Part shown: one piece after another, positions 35,491 through 45,762 of the stretch
How the letters are laid out: the number at the start of each line of letters is the position of its first letter
How positions within the stretch are numbered: the first letter of the stretch is position 1
From: Proteus appendicitidis
Lineage (GTDB): Bacteria; Pseudomonadota; Gammaproteobacteria; Enterobacterales; Enterobacteriaceae
Assembly: GCF_030271835.1 (NCBI RefSeq)
Contig: NZ_CP127389.1
Span: 1,958,001 to 2,022,000, forward strand
DNA: 64,000 nucleotides
Reading direction: 5' to 3'
Notes under the pieces: model-generated
Told to the model about the DNA's origin: nothing
What the model saw: only the letters and a program-made list of their open reading frames with translations
The model's database searches: none
Translations under genes and position numbers: made by a program

Positions 35491-37560
35491 ATGTCTTTAG
35501 ATTATGGTCGCCCTTTTCCTATGGGCAGTCATTATGATGGCTATGGAGTAAACTTTACACTCTTTAGTGAAAATGCCACTAAAGTCATTCTTTGCCTGTT
35601 TGATAAAGCAGGTAAAGAGATCCGCTACCCGTTACCGGGTAAAACAGGCGCAATTTGGCATGGGTATTTGCCCGGTGCAGGGCCTGGCTTACATTATGGT
35701 TATCGTGTAGAAGGTGAATGGAACCCAGAGCAAGGATTGTTCTATCAACCTCAGCAACTATTATTAGATCCTTATGCAAAACAGGTGACAGGTATTATTG
35801 ATAATACATTACCTTATACCTCCCCTGTTTTTAATGCATTAGAGCATGATGATAGTGCGATTACACCTAAAGCCGTTATTACAGATGATAGCGGTTGTTT
35901 TTGCCATTCTTATAAAGAAAAAGGCACTTATCAGCGTTTAAATACGCCGTGGTCAGAAACCATTATTTACGAAGGGCACGTAAAAGGGCTGACAAAACTG
36001 CATCCTGAAATACCCGAAAAATTGCAGGGTACTTATGCCGCATTAGGGCATCCTGCTTTTATTTCACATCTGAAAAAATTAGGTATTACGGCATTAGAGT
36101 TATTACCTGTCCAATATCATTTAACAGAGCCACATCTTCATAAAATCGGTTTAAAAAACTATTGGGGTTATAACGTATTAGCGCCTTTTGCTTTATCGAC
36201 TCAATATTATTCTAATTCAGGTCGGAATATTATTGATGAATTTCGAGAAGCCGTAAGATGCCTACATAAAGCTAATATTGAAGTGATTTTAGATGTGGTC
36301 TTTAACCATACCGCAGAATTAAGTGATCAATTCGATGGTTATATTGTTTCGCAACGCGGTATTGATAACCAAAGCTATTATTGGCTAAACGACGAAAATA
36401 AAGCTCAAAATTGGACGGGTTGTGGTAATACGCTCAATTTAAGTCGCCCTGAAACAGTACAGTGGGTTATGGATTGCCTGCGTTATTGGGTGACAGAATT
36501 TCATATTGATGGTTTTCGTTTTGATTTAGCGACAAGTCTTGGTCGAGTTCCTTATTTTGACACTCAATCACCACTACTGACAGCGATACGCCAAGATCCG
36601 CTACTTTCCCGTATCAAACTTATTGCAGAGCCGTGGGACTTAGGCTCTGATGGTTATCAAGTCGGCAATTTCCCTGTTCCATTTACAGAATGGAATGATG
36701 GTTATCGCGATGTTATTCGTCGTTTTTGGCTATGGCGTGATGTGGCCATTGCAACATTTGCAGACCATATTACTGGCTCTGCAAAGCTGTATCGCAAAAA
36801 CGGCAGACCTCCCTATTCTAGCGTCAATATGATAACTAGCCATGACGGCTTTACACTACGGGATTTAGTGAGTTATCAAAATAAACATAACGAGGAGAAT
36901 GGAGAATCAAACCTAGATGGACATAACACCAATTACAGTGTGAATTTTGGTGAAGAAGGTTTGATAGTTAACGAAAAAATAAGTCAATACAGATTGCTTG
37001 CAACAAGGAACATGCTAGCAACTTTACTGCTTTCTAGAGGAACACCTCATTTACTCGCCGGTGATGAAGTGGGTAATACGCAATATGGTAATAACAACGC
37101 TTATTGTCAGGATAATAAAGTCAGTTGGATCAAATGGTTTCAACAGCCTTACAACTTAACTGATTACATTCGCCACCTTATTGAATTACGTCACCAAATT
37201 ACACCTTTAAGTTCGCTTAAATGGTGGGAAGAAGATAGCCAAAATATCATTTGGTTAAATCAAAATGCTCAACCTATGAGTAATGAAGAATGGCAACAAC
37301 TTCCCCCTTCACCATTACAACTTCTTTTAGCGCAACAATGGATCTTAATGTTTAACCCATTAAGAAACAGCACTGTTTTTTCTTTACCTGAAGGGGCTTG
37401 GTCTTGCTTGCTTGATACAGCTATCTGGCCGGACTGTCACCCAACACAATCTCAGCATTGTGAAGTACAACCTAACAGTATCACCCTTTGGCGAAATAGC
37501 GTTTTTTATACTCAGTCTTCTACTGAAAAATTACCCATTATTTCCTCCCAAGTTAAGTAA
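35491..37560 (+). CDS. glgX: Glycogen debranching enzyme
   Basis: 689 residues; E. coli GlgX has 657, the extra being mainly in the C-terminal part. CBM48 (FPMGSHYDGYGVNFTLFSEN), then GH13 isoamylase-type: DVVFNHTAEL, GFRFDLATSLGR (nucleophile), LIAEPWDLGSDGY (acid/base), MITSHDGFTLRDLVSY. It removes limit-dextrin branches after phosphorylase action. It starts one base after glgB ends, with AAGGA inside the glgB tail, and precedes glgC by 21 bases. Confidence 0.95.
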   Translation: MSLDYGRPFPMGSHYDGYGVNFTLFSENATKVILCLFDKAGKEIRYPLPGKTGAIWHGYLPGAGPGLHYGYRVEGEWNPEQGLFYQPQQLLLDPYAKQVTGIIDNTLPYTSPVFNALEHDDSAITPKAVITDDSGCFCHSYKEKGTYQRLNTPWSETIIYEGHVKGLTKLHPEIPEKLQGTYAALGHPAFISHLKKLGITALELLPVQYHLTEPHLHKIGLKNYWGYNVLAPFALSTQYYSNSGRNIIDEFREAVRCLHKANIEVILDVVFNHTAELSDQFDGYIVSQRGIDNQSYYWLNDENKAQNWTGCGNTLNLSRPETVQWVMDCLRYWVTEFHIDGFRFDLATSLGRVPYFDTQSPLLTAIRQDPLLSRIKLIAEPWDLGSDGYQVGNFPVPFTEWNDGYRDVIRRFWLWRDVAIATFADHITGSAKLYRKNGRPPYSSVNMITSHDGFTLRDLVSYQNKHNEENGESNLDGHNTNYSVNFGEEGLIVNEKISQYRLLATRNMLATLLLSRGTPHLLAGDEVGNTQYGNNNAYCQDNKVSWIKWFQQPYNLTDYIRHLIELRHQITPLSSLKWWEEDSQNIIWLNQNAQPMSNEEWQQLPPSPLQLLLAQQWILMFNPLRNSTVFSLPEGAWSCLLDTAIWPDCHPTQSQHCEVQPNSITLWRNSVFYTQSSTEKLPIISSQVK

Positions 37561-37581
37561 TTTGATTGGAGTGCTATAACT

Positions 37582-38925
37582 ATGATGACAACAGAACAAG
37601 GCCAAAAATTAATGTTGGCACAACAACTTCCTAAAGAGGCAATTGCACTCGTATTAGCGGGAGGTCGTGGCACACGCTTAAAAGCATTGACTTCAAAACG
37701 TGCAAAACCGGCGGTTTTCTTTGGTGGGAAATTTCGAATTATCGACTTTACGCTATCAAACTGTCTTAACTCAGGGATCCGTCGTATTGGTGTAATCACC
37801 CAATATCAGTCGCACTCTTTAGTTCAACATATTCAGCGGGGTTGGTCATTCTTCAACGAAGATATGAATGAATTTGTTGATTTATTACCGGCTCAGCAAC
37901 GCCGTAATACCGAACATTGGTATATGGGCACAGCGGATGCTATCTATCAAAACCTCGATATTCTTCGTAGCTACAAAGCAAAATATGTCGTGATTTTAGC
38001 TGGCGACCATATTTATAAAATGAATTATGCACGTTTATTGCTTGATCACGTTGAAAACAAATCAAAATTTACCGTGGCTTGTATTCGTGTTCCTAAAGAA
38101 GATGCATTCCAATTTGGTATTATGGATATCGATGAAAATCGTAAAGTGCTCAATTTCTTAGAAAAACCATCAAACCCGCCTTGTATTCCTGATGATCCTG
38201 AGCACGCATTAGCAAGTATGGGTATTTATGTGGTTGATAGAGATTATCTTTTTGATTTATTAGAAGAAGATAGCCGTGATCCAAATTCACATCATGATTT
38301 TGGCCAAGATATCATTCCTAAAATCACCGAACGCGGTGATGTTCTTGCTCACCCATTTGAACTCTCTTGTGTCAGTTCCGATCCTTCAGTACCACCTTAC
38401 TGGCGCGATGTAGGAACCATTGAAGCATATTGGTCTGCTAACCTCGATTTAGCCTCTGTAACACCAGAACTTGATATGTATGCGAAAGATTGGCCAATCC
38501 GCACCTTTATGACACCTTTGCCGCCAGCCAAATTTGTTCAAGATAATCATGGTGAACATGGACAAATGATGAACTCATTGATTGCTGATGGTTGTATTAT
38601 CAATGGTTCAACGCTCTATTCATCTATCCTATTCCCATTAGTTCGCGTTGAATCTTTCTGCCATATTGAAGACTCTGTGATTTTACCTGATGTAACGGTG
38701 AGCCATCATTGCTACTTAAAACGCTGTATTATTGAACGTAGCTGTACTATTCCTGAAGGTACTGTCATTGGGATGAATGCAGAAGAAGATGCTGCACGTT
38801 TCCACCGCACTGAAGAAGGTATCGTGCTTGTAACAAGAGAAATGCTTGAGCAATTAGCACGTAAAGAAAATCCAACTGAAACAACGGCGGAACAAAAGCC
38901 TCAAAATGAGGAGACATTTTCGTGA
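37582..38925 (+). CDS. glgC: Glucose-1-phosphate adenylyltransferase
   Basis: 447 residues (E. coli 431). Nucleotidyltransferase fold: [20 protein letters not shown] near residue 24, where G-G-R-G-T-R-L binds ATP, then [47 protein letters not shown], and a C-terminal left-handed beta-helix ([15 protein letters not shown]). It makes ADP-glucose, the committed step of glycogen synthesis, under fructose-1,6-bisphosphate and AMP control in enterobacteria. The start is a double ATG; its stop TGA overlaps the glgA GTG. Confidence 0.97.
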   Translation: MMTTEQGQKLMLAQQLPKEAIALVLAGGRGTRLKALTSKRAKPAVFFGGKFRIIDFTLSNCLNSGIRRIGVITQYQSHSLVQHIQRGWSFFNEDMNEFVDLLPAQQRRNTEHWYMGTADAIYQNLDILRSYKAKYVVILAGDHIYKMNYARLLLDHVENKSKFTVACIRVPKEDAFQFGIMDIDENRKVLNFLEKPSNPPCIPDDPEHALASMGIYVVDRDYLFDLLEEDSRDPNSHHDFGQDIIPKITERGDVLAHPFELSCVSSDPSVPPYWRDVGTIEAYWSANLDLASVTPELDMYAKDWPIRTFMTPLPPAKFVQDNHGEHGQMMNSLIADGCIINGSTLYSSILFPLVRVESFCHIEDSVILPDVTVSHHCYLKRCIIERSCTIPEGTVIGMNAEEDAARFHRTEEGIVLVTREMLEQLARKENPTETTAEQKPQNEETFS

Positions 38926-40355
38926 ATGTTCTTCACTGTTGTTCTGAATTATTCCCCCTGCTAAAAACAGGGGGATTAGCTGATGTTATGGGATCTTTGC
39001 CTTTAGCTCAGAAAAAAATAGGTTTAGATGCGCGGGTTGTTATTCCCGCGTTTCCTGCTATCAAAGATAATATTCCCGATCTCAAATTAGTGACTAATAT
39101 CGATACATTTGCAGGTCATGTTTCGCTACTTTACGGACAATACCAAGGTGTTGATATTTATCTTATTGATGCACCTCACCTTTATCAACGTACAGGTAGC
39201 CCTTATCACGATCAACATCAACATCCTTATGGTGATAATGTTTTTCGTTTTGCCCTATTAGGTTGGGTGGCAAGCGAGCTATCAGCGGGATTAGATCCTT
39301 TATGGCGGGCTGATATTGTTCACGCTCATGATTGGCACGCAGGGCTGGCTTGTGCTTATCTCGCGGTTAAACATTACAGCGCAAAATCTGTTTTTACTGT
39401 TCATAATCTGGCTTATAAAGGTGAATTTTCACCCTACCATCTGCATCAACTTGAATTACCTGATAACAGTTTTTCAATTAATGGGCTGGAATATTACGGA
39501 CAAATTTCATTCCTAAAAGCGGGTCTCTTTTATGCTAACCACATTACGACAGTCAGCCCCACTTATGCCAAAGAGATAACCACTCACGAGTTTGGTTACG
39601 GTTTAGAGGGATTATTACGCCAACGTGCTGATGAACAGCGATTAAGTGGCATCTTAAATGGTATTGATGAGGCAGTTTGGGCGCCAGCAACAGATAGCTT
39701 AATTACACGTCGTTATGATGTTAAAAACCTGAATAAGCGTTTAGAAAACAAAACGGCATTACAGAAAAAATGTGGTTTACCTGTCAATAATAATGCCCCT
39801 CTTTTTGCAGCGGTAAGTCGTTTAACTTCGCAAAAAGGGTTGGATTTAGTTATTGAAACGCTCCCAGATATCGTTGAACAAGGTGGTCAGTTTGTTTTAT
39901 TAGGTACTGGCGATAGCCACCTTGAAGCGGCATTTTTACATACACAACAACAGTATCCGCAAAATGTGGCTGTGAATATTGGCTATGACGAAAGTTTTTC
40001 ACACCAAGTTGTCGCTGGTGCTGATGTGATTATGGTGCCGAGTCGTTTTGAACCTTGTGGGTTAACTCAGTTATATGGTTTGAAATATGGCGCACTACCT
40101 TTAGTAAGGCACACCGGTGGATTAGCCGATACGGTTAATGATTGTTCATTAGAAAATTTAGCGCATCATCAAGCTACGGGGTTTGTGTTCTATGAAGCGA
40201 CTCCTGATTCTCTGCGCCAAGCGATAAATCGAGCCTTTACCTTATGGAGTATGCCTAAACAGTGGCAACAAGTTCAAACTGATGGCATGAATCAAACTAT
40301 TTTTAGTTGGGAAACCGCTGCAAAAACGTATGCGACACTGTATCAAAATTTATAG
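38922..40355 (+). CDS. glgA: Glycogen synthase
   Basis: 477 residues, identical in length to E. coli GlgA. GT5 glycosyltransferase: [13 protein letters not shown] near residue 15 (ADP-glucose loop), [39 protein letters not shown], and [20 protein letters not shown] with HTGGLADTV. It adds glucose from ADP-glucose to the chain. The start is GTG at 38922 in GTGA overlap with glgC, so the two are translationally coupled. Confidence 0.97.
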   Translation: MNVLHCCSELFPLLKTGGLADVMGSLPLAQKKIGLDARVVIPAFPAIKDNIPDLKLVTNIDTFAGHVSLLYGQYQGVDIYLIDAPHLYQRTGSPYHDQHQHPYGDNVFRFALLGWVASELSAGLDPLWRADIVHAHDWHAGLACAYLAVKHYSAKSVFTVHNLAYKGEFSPYHLHQLELPDNSFSINGLEYYGQISFLKAGLFYANHITTVSPTYAKEITTHEFGYGLEGLLRQRADEQRLSGILNGIDEAVWAPATDSLITRRYDVKNLNKRLENKTALQKKCGLPVNNNAPLFAAVSRLTSQKGLDLVIETLPDIVEQGGQFVLLGTGDSHLEAAFLHTQQQYPQNVAVNIGYDESFSHQVVAGADVIMVPSRFEPCGLTQLYGLKYGALPLVRHTGGLADTVNDCSLENLAHHQATGFVFYEATPDSLRQAINRAFTLWSMPKQWQQVQTDGMNQTIFSWETAAKTYATLYQNL

Positions 40356-40400
40356 ACATGAAGTCTATTTGAACTCATGGATAACAAAAAGAGATTTATA

Positions 40401-42851
40401 ATGAAAAATTTATGTGAATTTGATTATCTATCACCCGATAAGGATATTGAATCATTAAAGCGTTCCATTGTTTATAAACTTATGTTTATCGTGGGTACGT
40501 CGCCAAAATATGCAACACCAACAGATTGGTTAAATGCAACTTCTTACGCTATTAGAGACCGCTTAGTCGAGCGTTGGTTAAAATCAACCAAAGCGGAGCT
40601 TTCACCGAAAGTAAAACAAGTTTATTACATTTCGATGGAGTTTCTTATGGGGCGTTTTTTAACCAACGCCATGCTCTCTTTAGGTGTTTATCACGAAGTC
40701 AAAGAGGCGTTAAAAGAGCTAGGTCTTGATCTTGAAAAGCAAATTGAACTAGAGCCAGATCCGGGTTTAGGTAATGGGGGGTTAGGTCGTTTGGCGGCTT
40801 GCTTCCTTGATTCTTGTGCCACATTAGGTTATCCCGTTACAGGTTATGGTATTCGTTATGAATACGGAATGTTCCGCCAACAAATTCAAAATGGCGAACA
40901 ACATGAAGTTGCGGATAACTGGCTTGAAAAAGGTAATCCTTGGGAATTTCCTCGCCATGATCTGCAATTTGAAGTGGATTTTGGCGGACGTTTACAACAA
41001 GAAGGTGAGAAAAATTATTGGGTTGATACCTTTAATGTTATGGCTCAACCTTATGACTCTATTGTTCCGGGTTATAACACACAAGCAACAGATACCATTC
41101 GTTTATGGTCAGCCAAATCAAATGTGGCATTTAACTTAGGTAAATTTAATAAAGGTGAATATTTAGAGGCAACAGAAGCAAAAGATCGCTCTGAAAATAT
41201 CTCTCGTATTCTCTACCCTGATGATTCAACAACGTCAGGCAAAATGTTGCGTTTACAGCAAGAGTATTTCTTAGTGAGTGCTTCTGTTCAAGATATTTTG
41301 CAACGTCATTATCATCTGCATCAACGCTTTGATAATCTAAAAGATTTTATTGCAATTCATCTTAATGATACTCACCCTGTTCTTGCTATTCCTGAGTTAA
41401 TGCGCCAGTTAATTGATAAGCATGGATTTAGCTGGGATGAGGCATGGGAACAAACGATTCATATATTTTCATACACCAACCATACATTAATGGGTGAGGC
41501 ATTAGAAACTTGGCCTGTTGATATGTTAGGTCGTTCTCTTCCTCGCCATTTACAAATCATTTTCCAAATCAATGATAAATTCTTGAAACAAGTTAGAGCG
41601 CAATTCCCGAACGATAACGACTTATTACGTCGTGTTTCAATTATCGATGAAGAGAATGGTCGTAATGTTCGTATGGCATGGCTAGCAGTTATTATTAGTC
41701 ATCAGGTTAATGGTGTTTCTGAACTTCATAGTCAATTAATGGTGCAATCTTTATTTGCTGATTTTGCGATGATCTACCCTAAGAAATTCTGCAATATTAC
41801 CAATGGGATCACACCGCGTCGTTGGTTGGCATTAGCAAACCCTTCTCTCTCTAAAGTTATTGATAGCCATATTGGTACAAATTGGCGAACTAATTTAGAA
41901 CAATTGGGTGAATTAATGTCATTGGTAAAAGATAAAAATTTCTTGTACCAACTAAAAGATTCAAAACATATCAATAAACAAAATCTTGCTCAGCTCATTA
42001 AGGAAGATTTAAATATTGATATTAATCCTAATGCACTGTTTGATGTGCAAATCAAACGTATTCACGAATATAAACGTCAACTTCTCAATGTGTTAGGCAT
42101 TATCACTCGTTATAATCGTATTTTAGAAAATCCAGAGAAAAACTGGGTACCTCGCGTCTTTATTTTTGGTGGTAAGGCAGCATCAGCCTATTATAATGCG
42201 AAGAAAATTATCAATCTTATCAATGATATTGCCTGTAAGATTAATAGTGACGAGCGTATTAAAGATAAACTAAAAGTGATTTTTATTCCTAATTACGGCG
42301 TAAGTTTAGCGCAACATATTATCCCTGCGGCAGATTTATCTGAGCAAATATCATTAGCAGGAACAGAAGCTTCTGGCACAGGAAATATGAAGTTTGCTCT
42401 AAATGGTGCATTAACCATCGGTACACTTGATGGTGCTAATATTGAAATTGGTGAACATGTCGGTTTCGATAATATGTTTATCTTTGGTCACAATGCACAA
42501 GAAGTGGCGGAATTAAGACAGCGTTATTCCCCTCGTCGTTATTACGATGAAGATGTTGAGTTACATACTGCGCTTAATCAAATTGCTAATGGTTTCTTTA
42601 ATCCAACTGATCCTGATAAGTACAAATCTATTTTCGATAGCTTAATTGAGTTTGGCGATCATTATCAGGTATTAGCCGATTACCGTAGTTATGTTGATAC
42701 TCAAGATAGTGTTGATGTTCTCTATCAAGATGAAGATGCTTGGTTGAAAAAATCGGCGTTAAATATCTGCCAGATGGGTTATTTTTCTGCGGATCGTGCG
42801 GTAACAGAATATATGCAACGAATTTGGAAAGCTTCTGCGATTACATTATAA
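40401..42851 (+). CDS. glgP: Glycogen phosphorylase
   Basis: 816 residues from the ATG at 40401 (AAAAGAGA upstream; it aligns with the E. coli 815-residue start better than ATG 40377). GT35: [72 protein letters not shown], and [20 protein letters not shown] with the PLP-binding lysine. It releases glucose-1-phosphate from glycogen ends. Last gene of the operon, followed by a terminator. Confidence 0.97.
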   Translation: MKNLCEFDYLSPDKDIESLKRSIVYKLMFIVGTSPKYATPTDWLNATSYAIRDRLVERWLKSTKAELSPKVKQVYYISMEFLMGRFLTNAMLSLGVYHEVKEALKELGLDLEKQIELEPDPGLGNGGLGRLAACFLDSCATLGYPVTGYGIRYEYGMFRQQIQNGEQHEVADNWLEKGNPWEFPRHDLQFEVDFGGRLQQEGEKNYWVDTFNVMAQPYDSIVPGYNTQATDTIRLWSAKSNVAFNLGKFNKGEYLEATEAKDRSENISRILYPDDSTTSGKMLRLQQEYFLVSASVQDILQRHYHLHQRFDNLKDFIAIHLNDTHPVLAIPELMRQLIDKHGFSWDEAWEQTIHIFSYTNHTLMGEALETWPVDMLGRSLPRHLQIIFQINDKFLKQVRAQFPNDNDLLRRVSIIDEENGRNVRMAWLAVIISHQVNGVSELHSQLMVQSLFADFAMIYPKKFCNITNGITPRRWLALANPSLSKVIDSHIGTNWRTNLEQLGELMSLVKDKNFLYQLKDSKHINKQNLAQLIKEDLNIDINPNALFDVQIKRIHEYKRQLLNVLGIITRYNRILENPEKNWVPRVFIFGGKAASAYYNAKKIINLINDIACKINSDERIKDKLKVIFIPNYGVSLAQHIIPAADLSEQISLAGTEASGTGNMKFALNGALTIGTLDGANIEIGEHVGFDNMFIFGHNAQEVAELRQRYSPRRYYDEDVELHTALNQIANGFFNPTDPDKYKSIFDSLIEFGDHYQVLADYRSYVDTQDSVDVLYQDEDAWLKKSALNICQMGYFSADRAVTEYMQRIWKASAITL

Positions 42852-42883
42852 AAACGAAGCTAAATTTCTAAGGACAGAACAGT

Positions 42884-42908
42884 AACCGCGCTTAATCGCG
42901 CGGTTTTT
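42884..42908 (+). terminator. Intrinsic terminator of the glg operon
   Basis: A GC-rich stem AACCGCGC/GCGCGGTT with a 6-base loop, followed by TTT. It lies 32 bases after glgP. Confidence 0.85.
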
Positions 42909-42935
42909 GCTTTTATCGTTCAGGGCTGAGTCACA

Positions 42936-43586
42936 TTAGATTTTAATACGATAAGCGCAACGTCTGGCACCTTCTAAGATATATTCAACACGTTGTAGTT
43001 CTACCCCAAGTGTTTCAGAAAATAGCTCTTTTTCCGTATTACAAAAACCTTGGCACACTTTTGCTGCTGCACAAATTGGACAATGATCTTCAATAAAAAG
43101 ATATTCGTTATCTTTTACTTGCTTCCAGTGTGCCATATAGCCTTCTTGGCTACGTAGTGTGGCTAAAATATCTAAGCGTTCTGTGAGTTCATCCGCATCT
43201 TTTATTGCTTGTGTGTAGCGCTCATAGCTTTGTTTCTTTCGTGCTAAAACAATTTTTTCGATAGCACTTTCACCCAATTCTTCACGTATAGTCAGTAAAA
43301 TTTGCGCAGTTAATTCAGCATGAGTATCTGGAAATTGTTTCTGCCCTAATTCGGTTAAATGCCAATATTGAATAGGTCTTCCAACACCTTTTGGTTCAGT
43401 TATCGCCTCAACAAATCCTGCATTAGCCAGTTTTACAAATTGTTGTCTTGCTGCTTCACCACTTGTACCAAGACGTTGTCCAATTTCACTTGCTTGCATA
43501 GGTCCATGTTTTTTAATTAAAAATAGAATTTTATCGCCAACAGTTCGTTGAGCAGGATAATTATATTCCAAGTTTTTTCTTGACAT
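42936..43586 (-). CDS. SufR-like winged-helix regulator with C-terminal cysteine cluster
   Basis: 216 residues. Residues about 14-80 are a winged helix (ILFLIKKHGPMQASEIGQRL, TSGEAARQQFVKLANAGFVE, and a wing GVGRPIQYW). The C-terminus has C169, C172, C178, C182 and C210, in EDHCPIC, VCQGFC and GARRCAYRI; the C169-x12-C182 spacing and the late cysteine recall SufR, whose cysteines hold an Fe-S cluster. So it probably senses redox state, iron or an electrophile. Divergent from a DHA2 exporter with two repeat sites at its start. Fe-S binding is inferred from cysteine pattern only. Confidence 0.82.
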   Translation of the reverse strand: MSRKNLEYNYPAQRTVGDKILFLIKKHGPMQASEIGQRLGTSGEAARQQFVKLANAGFVEAITEPKGVGRPIQYWHLTELGQKQFPDTHAELTAQILLTIREELGESAIEKIVLARKKQSYERYTQAIKDADELTERLDILATLRSQEGYMAHWKQVKDNEYLFIEDHCPICAAAKVCQGFCNTEKELFSETLGVELQRVEYILEGARRCAYRIKI

Positions 43587-43627
43587 ATTAAGCGTCTCAG
43601 TATCTATTTATCCAAGTTTTATCTTGG
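43568..43627. promoter_or_regulatory. Two direct copies of a 16-bp palindromic box
   Basis: CCAAGTTTTTTCTTGA (43568-43583) and CCAAGTTTTATCTTGG (43612-43627) match at 14 of 16 positions; each is a dyad CCAAG-N6-CTTGG or nearly so. Their starts are 44 bases apart, four helical turns. One overlaps codons 2-6 of the regulator, the other lies in its promoter region, as expected for an autoregulatory operator shared with the exporter. Confidence 0.6.
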
Positions 43628-43679
43628 TAATTTAACGAAGCTATGTCGTAATAGCAATGAAAGAAGGATATTTTTTCTC

Positions 43680-45095
43680 ATGCACCCAAATAATAATAGC
43701 CAATGGCGTGATCTCTTTTCAGGGCGGAATGGTGCAATCTCTTTTGCCCTCTCTTTTGGTGTCGTGATCCACGCGATTAATATTTTAATGGCAACGACTA
43801 TTTTGCCTTCTGTTGTAACAGATATTGGCGGAATGGGATTATATGCATGGAATACCACGTTATTTGTAGCAGCTTCAATTATTGGCTCCGTATTGTCTGC
43901 TCGCTTACTCAATTTATTAGGTGCTAAAGGTGCGTATTTAGCTGGTACAGTATTATTTTTTATTGGTAGTTTGTTGTGTGCAATTGCACCTAAAATGGAA
44001 GTGATGCTTATTGGCCGATTTGTTCAAGGTCTTGGTGGGGGGCTTTTATTTGCGCTTTCTTATGCCATGGTGAATATCGTTTACGATCAAGCATTATGGC
44101 CAAGAGCAATGGCATTAATTTCAGGAATGTGGGGTGTTGCTACCTTAATTGGCCCTGCTATTGGTGGGATTTTTGCTCAATTAGATGCTTGGCGTTATGC
44201 CTTTGGTATTATGTTACCTATCATGCTTTTTTATGGTATTTATCTGTGGTTTATTTTACCCAAAAATAGCAGTGACGCGCCAAAATCAACCTCACAAAGC
44301 CTGCCTTATCTTCAACTGATCATTTTAACAGTCGCTGTTTTGCTGATTTCATCGGGTAGCCTTTCGTCCTCACTTACCATTAATTTGCTTAGTATTGTGG
44401 CTGTATTTGGTTTAATTGGTGTACTTATTTTCTGCGAAAAACGTTTTACCGTTCGGCTATTACCCACCAATACATTTAAAGGGCTATCTTTACACGCACT
44501 TTTGTATTTAACTATTTCGCTATTGGCCATCGGTATGACTTGTGAGATCTTTGTCCCTTATTATCTACAAAGTTTACATATGCAAACGCCTTTAGCTTCT
44601 GGCTATATGAGTGCATTAATGGCATTAGGCTGGACAGTTGCTGAAGTCATTAGTGCAAGTTGGCAAGGTGCTAAAATGCGTTTTAGTATTTTAAGTGGCC
44701 CTATTATTGTTTTTATCGGTTTAGTCGTATTGGCTTTTGTTATTCCTAATCCACTGTTGCAATCAGGAAACGCAATGAGTCTTTTTATTATTTTATTTGC
44801 TTTGTTCTTAGTGGGCTATGGTATTGGTTTTGGTTGGCCTCACCTATTAACACGTATATTGCAAGCCGCTTCCACACAAGATAAAGATATTGCGGGTGCC
44901 TCAATTACTACCGTACAACTGTTTGCAACCGCACTAGGTTCTGCACTTGCAGGTATGATAGTTAATTTAAATGGTTTTAATAGTGGTTCTCCTGAAGGGC
45001 TTTCTTCTTCTGCATCTGCCCTCTTCTTATTTTTAGCATTAGCGCCATTAATAGCGATTTATACCGCGTGGAAAATAACACGTTGTTCTTATTAA
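43680..45095 (+). CDS. MFS exporter, DHA2-like
   Basis: 471 residues, about 14 helices. ILMATTILPSVVTDIGGMGL aligns with the motif D1 region, LNLLGAKGAYLAGTVLFFIG holds the motif A area, and VMLIGRFVQGLGGGLLFALS is helix 4 with the RxxQGxGGG pattern of DHA2 drug exporters. Divergent from the SufR-like regulator, which should control it. Substrate unknown, perhaps a redox-active compound given the regulator. Ends at a strong terminator. Confidence 0.87.
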   Translation: MHPNNNSQWRDLFSGRNGAISFALSFGVVIHAINILMATTILPSVVTDIGGMGLYAWNTTLFVAASIIGSVLSARLLNLLGAKGAYLAGTVLFFIGSLLCAIAPKMEVMLIGRFVQGLGGGLLFALSYAMVNIVYDQALWPRAMALISGMWGVATLIGPAIGGIFAQLDAWRYAFGIMLPIMLFYGIYLWFILPKNSSDAPKSTSQSLPYLQLIILTVAVLLISSGSLSSSLTINLLSIVAVFGLIGVLIFCEKRFTVRLLPTNTFKGLSLHALLYLTISLLAIGMTCEIFVPYYLQSLHMQTPLASGYMSALMALGWTVAEVISASWQGAKMRFSILSGPIIVFIGLVVLAFVIPNPLLQSGNAMSLFIILFALFLVGYGIGFGWPHLLTRILQAASTQDKDIAGASITTVQLFATALGSALAGMIVNLNGFNSGSPEGLSSSASALFLFLALAPLIAIYTAWKITRCSY

Positions 45096-45123
45096 ATCTT
45101 ATATTTAATATCATATAAAAAAC

Positions 45124-45155
45124 AAAAAGAGGTGATATATTTTCACCTCTTTTTT
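45124..45155 (+). terminator. Intrinsic terminator
   Basis: AAAAAGAGGTGA pairs with TCACCTCTTTTTT around a 7-base loop, 28 bases after the exporter gene. Confidence 0.88.
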
Positions 45156-45304
45156 ATTAGATCCATTGGTTTTATTTATGAAAGATTTTATTCTTTATTC
45201 TGTCAAAATTTCTTTTATTTAACACACCTAAAAATGAATTAGCGCATCCTTTTCTTTATCCTAGATTTACACTCGCTTTTAGCAAAAAATAAACTATTGA
45301 TCTA

Positions 45305-45348
45305 AAGTTAGACATTATGTATAAATGAATGTACATTTTATCTAACTT
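45305..45348 (+). promoter_or_regulatory. Inverted repeat in the RidA-gene promoter region
   Basis: AAGTTAGA (45305-45312) and TCTAACTT (45341-45348) are perfect inverted copies with a 28-base spacer, 20 bases before the start at 45369. Close enough to the promoter to be an operator; no matching consensus is known to me. Confidence 0.4.
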
Positions 45349-45368
45349 AAGTGAAATAGGAAAATACA

Positions 45369-45758
45369 ATGACCTCACATCTTATCCAACAAAATATTGA
45401 AGCACTCTCTTCACCTGGTGGGCATTACTCTCATGTCGTTACTGCAAATAATATGTCGTTTGTTTCTGGGTTATTGCCATTAGATAAACAAGGTAAACCT
45501 TTAGCAGACAAACCCGTTGAAGTCCAAATCACACAAGTACTTGAAAATTTAACTGCTTGTCTTCTCGGAATTAATGCAAAGAAAACCGATATTGCTCAAG
45601 TTAAAGTCTATGTGACAGATATTAATGAATGGCCTATCGTTAATGAGTTATATGCAAAATGGATTGGCGAGCATAGACCAGCAAGATTAGTGGCGGGTGT
45701 AAAAGAGCTACATTTTGGGAGTAAAATTGAAATTGAAGCCGTTGTTATTAAGGAATAA
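45369..45758 (+). CDS. RidA/YjgF family imine deaminase-like protein
   Basis: 129 residues, typical Rid length. SFVSGLLPLDKQGKPLADKP, TQVLENLTACLLGINAKKTD, VKVYVTDINEWPIVNELYA and ARLVAGVKELHFGSKIEIEA follow the Rid fold; the usual R105 position is A/R-rich PARLVAG and the E120 position is IEIEA. Rid proteins hydrolyse enamine/imine products of PLP ammonia-lyases. The ammonia-lyase gene follows five bases later, so it very likely clears that enzyme's product. A RidA-subfamily call (RidA versus Rid2-7) is not made. Confidence 0.87.
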   Translation: MTSHLIQQNIEALSSPGGHYSHVVTANNMSFVSGLLPLDKQGKPLADKPVEVQITQVLENLTACLLGINAKKTDIAQVKVYVTDINEWPIVNELYAKWIGEHRPARLVAGVKELHFGSKIEIEAVVIKE

Positions 45759-45762
45759 TCTT

